Positions 6,200 to 11,029 of a stretch of DNA of 19,328 nucleotides are shown here, piece by piece (positions within the stretch are counted from its first letter, which is position 1; the number at the start of each line of letters is the position of its first letter). Location of the stretch: assembly GCA_026770585.1 (NCBI GenBank), contig MU647450.1, positions 57,270 through 76,597 on the forward strand, written 5' to 3'. The position numbers and the translations under genes were made by a program. This DNA comes from Baffinella frigidus. Lineage: Eukaryota; Cryptophyceae; Cryptomonadales; Baffinellaceae. The notes beneath the pieces are model-generated. The model was not told where the DNA came from. It saw only the letters and a program-made list of their open reading frames with translations, and did not search any database.

Positions 6200-9082
6200 A
6201 TATATGCAATATATGCCATATGTATATTTGCAGGAGAATTTGGAGTTCTCCAAGGTACTGACAGCAAGAGGTGCGTGTCGGGTGAGCAGGTACGAAGAAG
6301 GGCTGGTCGGGGCCAACGGCAAGGCCTACTTCTTCGGCGGGGACGATTGGCAGGTCCGTGTGGGTAGCTGGAAGGGGGAGATCCCATATATGGTAGGGGA
6401 AGATCCCATATATGGTTGGGGAAGGTCCCAGATGAATTTGGTGACTATGTCGGAGTTTCCCACTCATCTGAATTGCTACTCACACTCCACCCTAAATCCT
6501 AAACCCCAAACCCTAAAATTGTCAGGTAGTCTTTCTCAGGTTATGGTTGTCTTGGAGTCTTCGCAGCGCGTGATAGTTGCTTGACACAACCCGAACCAAC
6601 CTCTGACGGGCAGAGGAAACCTTCATTCAGCCGCGAGACATTCACGCGTGAGCCCTCTCTTGTCGCATTCAGTATATGCGTCGACGGCATACGTTCAGTG
6701 AAGACTGTTCATCATAGAACCTTGACACAACCTACACCGACCTCGGATGGGCAGACTGGGTTCCTGTGGGACCTGTGGAAGTACGATCCTTCCAACAAGC
6801 AGCTCCGCAAAACTGTGTACCAAATGTTTCCGCAACAATATGTAATTTGTACCATGAAGCACTTGTAAAGCGAAACGGTTCGTTCTGAAATCCCCACGTG
6901 TGCCCTGGCGTGACAGACTGGGTTCCAGCGGGAATAACAGGATTTGTACCGGAAATCCATTAGATGGACGTTTTGCGAAATAGAATGTATTAGGTCACGC
7001 GGTGAAGCCTAACCATAACTGTGGCAGACTGGGTTCCAGCGGGACCTGTGGGAGTACGATCCTTCAAACAAGCAGCTTCGCGAGATTGTCATCCAACACT
7101 CCTACCCCAACGTGAAACCCCGTCCCGCTAAACCCTTAACCCTAAGCCCTCAACGCTAAACTCTACACCACCAACACTCATGCCTGAACAATAAACCCTG
7201 AACCCTAAACCCTAAACCCTAAACCCGAAACCATAAACTCGTAACCCAAAACCCTGATCCCTAAACCCTAAACCCTAAAACCTAAACACTCAACCCCACA
7301 CCCTCAAACCCAAACCCTAAACCCTAAACCCTAAACCCAAAAACCTTAACCCCAACCCCCCTGAACCCCAAACACCAAACTCCAAACCCCACACCCTAAA
7401 ACCTAAACCTTAAACCCTCAAACCCCATCCCCCTAAACCCTGAACCCTAACCCCTCTGTCGCGGTCACCCTAAGCCATCTGTCGTTGCCACAACGGGGCA
7501 CGTTCCCCGACGTGGGTGGCATCCTCGGCGGCGCAGATCCCGAAGACTCCTCCATCTTCCTTTGTCAGCATCAATGACCTAGTCTGTCTGACTGATTGAC
7601 TGCCTGCCTGACTCACCGACTGACTGACACACTGACTCACTCACCCACTCACTCACTGCCGGCATGAATGAATTACTGACTGACAGTCTGTCTCTAAATG
7701 GCCTGTCCGCTGTCGCATACACAACCTAACCACTGTCTCGGCAGGGCACGTTCCCCGACGGGCGGTACGCGCGCGGCATCCTTGGAGGCGCAGATCCCAA
7801 AGACTCCTCCATCTTCCTTTTCGGCTCCTGGGGCACCACAGGTCCCACCCCTCTCTGATTATGTGGGCGAACTCGTAGGTGAGCCCCAGGACGTTGACGC
7901 ACCAAAGTTGACGGATGTACCGAAAAGTTGACCGATGTGTACCGCACACCCAGAAAGTCAACTTGAGAATAGTTTGTCAACCCAACTGAGGCAGAGCTAG
8001 ATGCGCACGGCATCCTGGGTGGCGCAGATCACAACGACTCCTCCATCTTCCTCTTCGGCTCATGGGGCACCACAGGTCTTCCCCACACCAAACACTCAGA
8101 TTCGTTCATTGGTCCTTTTCTTCGAGCTCCCAACATAGGCGGACACACTTTTTCTTCGAGCTCCCAACATAGGCGGACACCGGAACTGGTTCTGTAGAAA
8201 GGCCATGCTTCCTACACACTCAGATTCGTTCATTGGATACGGCACCGGACATGGAGTCACCATGGGTACGTTGGGGACCTCCAAGTGAGGTGTCAAATGT
8301 TTTTTTCTGTCTCCTCCCCACAGGCGACTCACCCCGGCCCACCCCCAACCTTGAGACTGTTGCCCGATTGCCCTCGACAGTTTCCAGCTGACTCCCAACG
8401 GTTGCGCCCAAGCCCAACACCTCAACCCCAAACCTCAGCCCTGAACCTTGAACCCGTAACCCTGAACCCTGAACCCTGACCCGCAGGCACCCAGCTCGAC
8501 GAGCAGTGGGAGTTGGACACCACCTCTGCGATCTACAGGTTGCCACCCCACTCGACCAAGGGCCCAATGGTGTCCTAGGGGGGGCTGCAGCGACGCCCCC
8601 CCCCGCCCCCCCCGCCCCCCCCCAAGCCAGGGCTCACCAGGGGGGAACTGCGGAAACATAGGCGGGGCTTTGCTTCTGGCTCTGCTTCTGACGCCAGAAG
8701 CAGAGCCCCCCGTACGACTGTTGCCAAAGTCGAGATTGACACGATGTCTGACACTCCTCCACCTCTGCGATCTACAGGTTAGCACGCCGCGTGGCCAACT
8801 TGAAAGTGCAACGCCTGCAAGGCCCACTTAGTGGTCACTAAGTGGACCTCGCAGGTGGTCCATTCTCAGCCCCCGCAACATTCACCACCCTACCAGAGAA
8901 CTGACAAGCTATCTGATAATCTGATAAGCCAAGTGATATCTGATGATACAGGTTGGAAGTTAACTGACATCGGTGTTCGCAGAGACCTGAGCTACGCCCC
9001 CCCCACCAAGGCCACCAAAGAGGGTGGCTCCCGCAACTGGATGGGGCGTCCTCGCTCTCCTTCTCCGCCGCCGGAGCTCTAA
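416..9082 (+). CDS. Gene A: kelch-repeat beta-propeller protein, 3' part, multi-exon
   Basis: Spliced gene entering from the left edge. Proposed exons: 416-483, 1253-1295, 1358-1394, 1832-1938, 3132-3255, 4821-4914, 5324-5388, 6290-6353, 6755-6814 (or 7028-7087), 7745-7841, 8487-8538, 8983-9082. With one version of the duplicated exon the sum is 911 nt, which is 2 nt plus 303 codons including TAA. Every junction keeps phase. The product shows about six kelch blades: the aromatic-FGG strand recurs (YLFGGHG, YLFGGFD, VLFGGSD, YFFGGDD, and a divergent FLFGSWG), each followed by D-x-W and then a second aromatic. Kelch propellers are protein-interaction platforms; no extra domain (BTB, F-box, phosphatase) is visible in this part, so partner and process are unknown. 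The protein ends in a short Ser/Pro-rich tail. The exact splice sites are inferred, but the kelch assignment is firm. Confidence 0.85.
601..636 (+). pseudogene. Copy of gene A exon 1 3' end with donor
   Basis: Repeats the last bases of exon 1 (CGCACCTGGCGCAAG) with the GTACCT donor and about 15 bases of intron, 120 bases after the real exon. Confidence 0.7.
892..1003. repeat. GA/GC microsatellite
   Basis: GA repeats interrupted by CGCG runs, in the intron between gene A exons 1 and 2. The rest of 637-1252 shows only a short duplicated phrase (GAGGTTATGCTA at about 882 and 1094). Confidence 0.9.
1253..1295 (+). CDS. Gene A exon 2
   Basis: Short exon reading SPSARDGHTLSSLD plus one base, ending at a strong donor GTGAGT. 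R-x-GH-x-L is the typical strand preceding the kelch GK-aromatic-FGG segment, which is exactly what the next exon supplies. The acceptor (GGGGAG) is weak, so the 5' limit is the uncertain part. Phase in is 0, phase out is 1. Confidence 0.65.
1358..1394 (+). CDS. Gene A exon 3
   Basis: Microexon of 37 bp with acceptor CGCGCAG and donor GTAAGC. It encodes KAYLFGGHGYS, the diagnostic kelch double-glycine strand. A split Gly codon joins it to exon 2 and another split Gly codon to exon 4. Phase agreement on both sides supports the call. Confidence 0.8.
1506..1652 (+). pseudogene. Two copies of gene A exon 4 5' end
   Basis: At 1506-1545 a copy retains the acceptor AG and the CGGCTGGAAGACACGTG start with a small internal duplication, reaching TTCAACCC. 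At 1628-1652 a shorter copy has lost its AG. Both stop where the exon continues in the real copy at 1832. Confidence 0.75.
1832..1938 (+). CDS. Gene A exon 4
   Basis: Acceptor GAACAG, donor GTATCA. Encodes RLEDTWEFNPDTMAWTQ and then SPPARNGHAMTAA, completing one blade and starting the next (R-x-GH). A CT microsatellite begins immediately after the donor. Partial copies of its 5' end lie upstream and of its 3' end downstream. Confidence 0.85.
1943..2095. repeat. CT microsatellite after exon 4 donor
   Basis: Long CT/CTCTGT tract ending in a CG-rich run, starting within five bases of the donor of gene A exon 4. Frames reading Ser-Leu or Arg-Glu repeats here are artefacts. Confidence 0.9.
2198..2255 (+). 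pseudogene. Copy of gene A exon 4 3' end with donor
   Basis: Reads the exon 4 end (ACCAAGATCAGCCCCCCTGC through ACTGCTGCTG) and a GTGTGT donor, about 260 bases after the real exon end. Only the 3' half of the exon is present. Confidence 0.8.
2268..2545 (+). repeat. CCCTAAA telomere-like repeat block
   Basis: Many CCCTAAA units with variants (CCCCAAA, CCTTCAAA, CCCTGAA) in the intron between gene A exons 4 and 5. It is interstitial and interrupted, so not a chromosome end. Confidence 0.95.
2668..3039 (+). pseudogene. Three copies of gene A exon 5 5' end
   Basis: Copies at about 2668-2722, 2803-2869 and 2985-3039 each begin with an acceptor (ACAG) and the GG-x-TCGCTGTACCTCTT start. They break off after GGATCCGACC (first and third) or CAACGACC (second). 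Each is followed by unrelated intron or CCCTAAA sequence. The middle copy has TTTAGG in place of TTCGGG. Confidence 0.88.
3132..3255 (+). CDS. Gene A exon 5
   Basis: Acceptor CGAACAG and donor GTGAGC. Encodes GSLYLFGGFDPQGSDLLN, then FWMLDLKADQPSWHQ, and ends in SPPPP plus a split codon. This is the only complete version of a sequence found three more times upstream (5' part only) and once downstream (3' part with an in-frame TAG), so it is chosen as the functional exon. Confidence 0.87.
3452..3522 (+). pseudogene. Copy of gene A exon 5 3' end with donor
   Basis: Repeats CTGGATGCTGGACCTCAAAG through CTCCTCCCAG followed by GTCAGA. A CAG-to-TAG change makes an in-frame stop, so it could not replace the real exon. 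It lies about 200 bases downstream of the real exon end. Confidence 0.85.
3523..4076. other. Intron sequence without recognisable exon
   Basis: No telomere-like repeats. Overlapping frames of 156 and 167 codons on opposite strands have no recognisable motif and I regard them as chance. A phrase at about 3796-3880 (GTACGGGCTA onward) recurs imperfectly at about 4567-4650, so part of this intron is itself duplicated. Confidence 0.5.
4077..4440 (+). repeat. CCCTAAA telomere-like repeat block
   Basis: Long interrupted array of CCCTAAA with CCCGCAA, CCCCAAA and CCCTGAA variants. The CCCGCAA subarray around 4197-4235 is locally homogeneous, which suggests recent slippage expansion of a variant unit. 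Confidence 0.95.
4446..4750 (+). pseudogene. Two copies of gene A exon 6 5' end
   Basis: At about 4446-4530 and 4665-4750, CATGTGCGCG-x-CG-x-TGATCCATCC-type sequence repeats the exon 6 start. Both copies continue into a shared TTATTGGACTG phrase absent from the real exon, so one is a copy of the other. The first keeps TAG as acceptor; the second has GCG there. Confidence 0.75.
4821..4914 (+). CDS. Gene A exon 6
   Basis: Encodes MCAAAIHPSGRTVTG, then LVLFGGSDWAGQLDDL, with donor GTAGGA. To keep phase with exon 5 the acceptor must be the second AG of GCAGAG, with the exon starting at C4821. The degraded upstream copy at 4446 carries TAG at the same place, which supports this choice. Confidence 0.78.
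4983..5142 (+). pseudogene. Copies of gene A exon 6 3' end
   Basis: At 4983-5010 GGGCGGGCCAGTTCGACGAC, then CTG, then GC where the donor GT should be. At about 5125-5142 a short remnant GGGAGTGACTGGGCAGGCC. Both match the second half of exon 6 only. Confidence 0.7.
5324..5388 (+). CDS. Gene A exon 7
   Basis: Acceptor GTTGCAG, donor GTCTGT. Encodes WEWSSSDGWQEVRLQGKPVP and a His, then a split Arg/Ser codon. Following LDDL of exon 6 it gives the kelch L-D-D-L-W motif and second Trp, so the join is convincing. It lies inside longer chance reading frames that are not coding. Confidence 0.8.
5389..5830 (+). pseudogene. Copies of gene A exon 7 3' end and start of its intron
   Basis: At about 5585-5650 and 5745-5825, ACTCCAAGGCAAACCTGTG-type sequence is followed by CCCCA-x-AG, GTCT and a shared intron phrase (CACCCGCC to CCGAAAGAG). 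The same phrase follows the real exon at 5389-5460. These are tandem duplications covering exon end, donor and about 50 bases of intron. Confidence 0.75.
5846..5893 (+). repeat. Dispersed repeat, copy 1 of 3
   Basis: TTCTTCGAGCTCCCAACATA followed by G-C/G-CGGACACC and GAACTGG. Near-identical copies occur at about 8123-8150 and 8150-8187 in a later intron of the same gene. Confidence 0.75.
6153..6197. repeat. TA microsatellite
   Basis: About 22 uninterrupted TA units in the intron before gene A exon 8. Tyr-Ile repeat frames across it are artefacts. Confidence 0.95.
6290..6353 (+). CDS. Gene A exon 8
   Basis: Encodes YEEGLVGANGKAYFFGGDDW and a Gln, with donor GTCCGT. The frame is open upstream to 6204, so the start depends on phase: acceptor GTGAGCAG before G6290 gives a split Arg and the expected spacing from Arg to the GK-aromatic-FGG strand. 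Alternative in-phase acceptors at 6287 and 6269 would add 1 or 7 residues. Confidence 0.7.
6575..6612 (+). repeat. Copy of the intron end before exon 9
   Basis: TTGACACAACCCGAACCAAC, then CTC-x-GA-x-GGGCAG repeats the 35 bases before exon 9a (6719-6754) including the acceptor, but continues into unrelated sequence. A further fragment at about 6910-6935 has GTGACAG and the first 18 bases of the exon. Confidence 0.7.
6755..6814 (+). CDS. Gene A exon 9, version a
   Basis: Sixty-base exon, acceptor GGGCAG, donor GTGTAC, phase 0 on both sides. Encodes TGFLWDLWKYDPSNKQLRKT, the D-L-W half of a kelch blade. A complete second version lies at 7028-7087. Either version joins in phase to exon 8 and exon 10. 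Confidence 0.72.
7028..7087 (+). CDS. Gene A exon 9, version b (duplicate exon)
   Basis: Same length (60 bp), same phase and same boundaries as version a, with acceptor TGGCAG and donor GTCATC. Encodes TGFQRDLWEYDPSNKQLREI, which differs from version a at five residues. With no stop and both splice sites present it could be used instead of version a, in addition to it, or be a recent duplicate not yet decayed. Sequence alone cannot decide. Confidence 0.5.
7134..7458 (+). repeat. CCCTAAA telomere-like repeat block
   Basis: Interrupted CCCTAAA and variant units on the sense strand of gene A, between the exon 9 copies and exon 10. Confidence 0.95.
7492..7570 (+). pseudogene. Copy of gene A exon 10 5' part
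   Basis: GGGCACGTTCCCCGACG, then an internal deletion, then GGTGGCATCCTCGGCGGCGC to CATCTTCCTTT. The acceptor AG has become CG. It lacks the FGSWG end present in the real exon. Confidence 0.82.
7576..7692. repeat. TGAC/ACTC short tandem repeat
   Basis: Degenerate four-base repeat (CTGACTGA, CTCACTCA) just before gene A exon 10. Confidence 0.85.
7745..7841 (+). CDS. Gene A exon 10
   Basis: Acceptor CTCGGCAG, donor GTCCCA. Encodes GTFPDGRYARGILGGADPKD, then SSIFLFGSWGTT and a split Gly. The kelch FGG is FGS here, a divergent last-blade strand. Truncated copies flank it on both sides (5' part at 7492, 3' part at 8003). Confidence 0.82.
7880..8000 (-). mobile_element. Truncated copy of the CTAGCTCTG-ended element
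   Basis: On the minus strand this reads CTAGCTCTGCCTCA, then GGGTTG, TCAAGTTGAC, CTGGGTGTGCGGTA and CCGTCAACTTTGG, in the same order as the element at 13839-13982. Only one terminus is clear, at 8000. It probably invaded or was copied into the intron after exon 10. Confidence 0.65.
8003..8080 (+). pseudogene. Copy of gene A exon 10 3' part with donor
   Basis: GCGCACGGCATCCTGGGTGG through GGGGCACCACAG followed by GTCTTC. About 75 bases are highly similar to the second half of exon 10, and the donor is intact. It begins within a few bases of the end of the truncated mobile element. Confidence 0.85.
8095..8237 (+). repeat. Local duplications and dispersed repeat copies 2 and 3
   Basis: TTCTTCGAGCTCCCAACATA occurs twice in tandem (about 8123 and 8154), and CACTCAGATTCGTTCATTGG flanks them at about 8094 and 8218. 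A nested local duplication in the intron between gene A exons 10 and 11. Confidence 0.75.
8419..8480 (+). repeat. CCCTGAA telomere-like repeat next to an acceptor
   Basis: Variant telomere-like units (CCCCAAA, CCCTGAA) end six bases before the CAG acceptor of gene A exon 11. Confidence 0.85.
8487..8538 (+). CDS. Gene A exon 11
   Basis: Acceptor CCCGCAG, donor GTTGCC. Encodes TQLDEQWELDTTSAIY with split codons at both ends that agree with exons 10 and 12. The acceptor is immediately preceded by CCCTGAA-type telomere-like repeats. Confidence 0.8.
8577..8667 (-). pseudogene. Degraded copy of the last exon of gene B
   Basis: GGGGCTGCAGCGACG, C-rich tracts, AAGCCAGG-x-CTCACCAG and GGAACTGCGGAAACAT align to 10745-10840, inside terminal exon B12. 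Read on the minus strand it gives PPMFPQFPPGEPWLGGG, close to the B12 tail. It lies in the last intron of gene A, about 2.1 kb past the stop of gene B, in the same orientation as its source. It ends just short of the source stop codon. Confidence 0.8.
8678..8707. repeat. Perfect 13-bp inverted repeat
   Basis: GGCTCTGCTTCTG at 8678-8690 and its exact complement at 8695-8707, with a 4-base loop. It sits directly beside the displaced gene B exon copy. Confidence 0.9.
8757..8786 (+). pseudogene. Copy of gene A exon 11 3' end with donor
   Basis: CCACCTCTGCGATCTACAG followed by GTTAGC. The donor looks at least as good as that of the real exon (GTTGCC). Confidence 0.75.
8824..8845. repeat. 10-bp inverted repeat
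   Basis: CCACTTAGTG and its exact complement separated by two bases, in the last intron of gene A. Confidence 0.85.
8983..9082 (+). CDS. Gene A terminal exon 12 with stop codon
   Basis: Acceptor GTTCGCAG, then a split Arg, DLSYAPPTKATKEGGSRNWM and a Ser/Pro-rich end (RPRSPSPPPEL) before TAA at 9080-9082. The phase agrees with exon 11. No AATAAA was seen in the next few hundred bases, so the transcript end is not placed. Confidence 0.75.
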
Positions 9083-10142
9083 TCGAAAGAGCGCTGCCCA
9101 TCGAGACAAAAGTCGAAGGTGCAAAAAAGGAACCTCTGTTACTTGAGTATCGGTGGAGAACGCAGAAAGGCAGAGACAGAGAGAAAGCCAGTCTCTGAGA
9201 GAAGGAGGGAGGAAGGGAGGGAGAGAGAGAGAGAGAGAAAGCGGGCGAGTCACTGAGGGAGTCGCTGAGAGAGACGCATAAAGAGAGAGTCTCTGCGAGA
9301 CTGAGCAACCCCCGAACTAGGACTACTGAACCGAGCAGGAGAAGTGACTCTCATCAGCGGGGCTTGAATCACGTCCCGTGTAGGAACATAATGATGGACT
9401 TTCTGAAGTCACTCCGGCCATTCCTACTCGGGAAGTTTCCCCAGAGCGGGTCAGCATCTGCTCGAAACTGGCGGGGAGCCTGACCTCGCAGGGGGGAAAG
9501 GGGTAACTCGCTCATAAGGAGCCGCATCTGGGGATGACCACCGTAGGGGACTCCTACGGTGGTCCTTAGGGACCACTACGGGGGTCCTAACCACCGTAGA
9601 GCTGTGATACTGTAGGGCTGTGACCTTCTATAGGGTACTGATGCCTACTGTAGGGTGGTGCGCGTCCTTGTGAGCGAGGTACCCTGCACAGGGGTTTCTC
9701 GACGACAAGGTCAATGGCGCCCTAGCATCCCTCAAATGGCCAGGGGGTCAAATTCGTCCCCCAAGAGGTCCTAGGCAGGTCCTAGGGCACTACGGTAGGG
9801 CGTATGCGCCTACTGGCCACTTGAGAGATAGTAATACAATACACGTACACAGATAGTGTACTCTGGCGAGACAGCAGCGCTCCGCCCAACCGCTCGCCTT
9901 GGCATTCCGCTGCCAGAAACTACAGGGGCACTTCGCTCATCAGAAAGCGCAACCCCCCTAGGACCACTGTAGGGCCCTAGAAATAGCCCTGTTGTAGCGT
10001 CCTACGGGGAGGTGCTTGCTTATGAGCGAGGTACCCCTGTAGCGGAGAGCGTCAACTCACAGGGGGGGAACAGCAGCTATGGTATCGGCCTACTGTATCT
10101 TGCAAATGGTGGGTCTCCGTGTGAGGTTTCTCTCCACGCCTA
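9083..10142. other. Intergenic region between convergent genes, left part
   Basis: No credible gene. Purine-rich GA/GGGA tract at about 9165-9300. From 9480 to 10080 there are many short CCTACGG/CCGTAGG and GGTCCTA words, including a hairpin of CCACCGTAGG with its complement at 9538-9562. A phrase with GAGCGAGGTACCC recurs at about 9673 and 10024. Frames near 9000-9300 on the minus strand read through the purine tract and are artefacts. Confidence 0.6.
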
Positions 10143-10290
10143 CCACGCCAGAGGCCTCGAAACATCCACTTTTGACGTCTTTCAGCGAAATGCCGAAGGA
10201 TTCTAAAGTCAACGACGCCGGAGGCCGAGGGTAATGACTGCTTTCTCGATAAGGAAGTCATTACCCTCCAGGCCGAGGCCTCTGGCGTGG
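10143..10290. mobile_element. MITE-like nested inverted repeat
   Basis: Outer arms CCACGCCAGAGGCCTCG (10143-10159) and its exact complement (10274-10290) enclose inner arms GAGGGTAATGACT (10227-10239) and its exact complement (10256-10268). No open frame for a transposase and no clear target duplication. It could be a non-autonomous element or a foldback RNA structure beyond the gene ends. Confidence 0.7.
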
Positions 10291-10737
10291 CAGTGTTTTG
10301 CATCCCCTCGGGGAGATCGGTGCTTGTGAAACCCGGGCGGAGACCACCGTGTGTCTAGATTCCTGTAATCACGAACCACGTTTCCCCAAAGGGCTGCCAT
10401 GCGACAGCAACACCTCAATTCTGACTCCTCAGCTTCAGCTACCCCAGCCTCAGCTGATGTGTCTTCAACTCGCATGGGACACGCGCCCTTACCCTCACTC
10501 ACTCACCCCCCCCCCCCTCGTGAGCGGTGATTGATTCCTAGCAGATACCGCTTCCGTGGGGGTGCATCCATAGCTAGAGGGGCTCGCGTCGCCACCACAC
10601 GCCAGGACACCGCTCAAACCAACACCACGCACCGCACAGCGTCTTACCTCCTACTCACCCCCCGCACCACACCACCCGTGACCGCCCAATCACGCACCTA
10701 CATGCATCCCCCTGGACCGCTCACCCGCCCCTTATTC
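10291..10737. other. Intergenic region, right part
   Basis: C-rich single-copy sequence with CAGCTTCAGCT/CAGCCTCAGCT-type short repeats around 10428-10456 and a poly-C run at about 10506. No gene recognised. The plus-strand frames here lack motifs and one runs antisense through terminal exon B12. Confidence 0.5.
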
Positions 10738-11029
10738 TCATTGGCGGGGCTGCAGCGACGGCCCCGGGCCCCCACCGGGCCCTCCGCCCCCCCCGCCCCC
10801 CCCGGGCCAGGCTCCACCAGACGGAAACTGCGGGAACATTCCAGGGAAGCCAGCCGGGGGCGGCGGGAGCCCTGACATGCCCGGCATGTTCATTCCCGGG
10901 GGCATTCCACCCGGGGGCATTCCACCCGGGGGCATTCCGCCGTAGCCTGGGTTGCCCGTGTAGGGGAGGGAGAAGTTGTTTCCGTTGTTGAAGGGGTCGA
11001 TGCCCGGGTGGTTCATTGTCGGCGGCGCC
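10738..11029 (-). CDS. Gene B terminal exon B12, Gly/Pro/Met-rich tail
   Basis: Acceptor CCCCACAG, one base completing Trp, then APPTMNHPGIDPFNNGNNF and SLPYTGNPGYGG. Three tandem GMPPG units at about 10893-10940, a run of Pro and Gly, and TGA at 10738 follow. Low-complexity and probably disordered. The coding strand is strongly C/G biased, giving long meaningless frames on the opposite strand. The phase match from B11 favours this being the true C-terminus, not a separate gene starting at the internal Met. Confidence 0.75.

Noticed and set aside
8996-9308. Minus-strand Ser/Leu-rich frames with possible signal-like hydrophobicity
   Set aside because: They come from the GA-rich tract and antisense of the last kelch exon.
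10531-10875. 114-codon plus-strand Pro/Arg-rich frame
   Set aside because: Its second half is antisense to the Gly/Pro-rich terminal exon of gene B, which has phase support; GC-rich bias explains the open frame.
10738-11016. Separate small Gly/Pro/Met-rich gene starting at the Met at 11016
   Set aside because: An acceptor just upstream and exact phase agreement with exon B11 make it the last exon of the ATRX-like gene.
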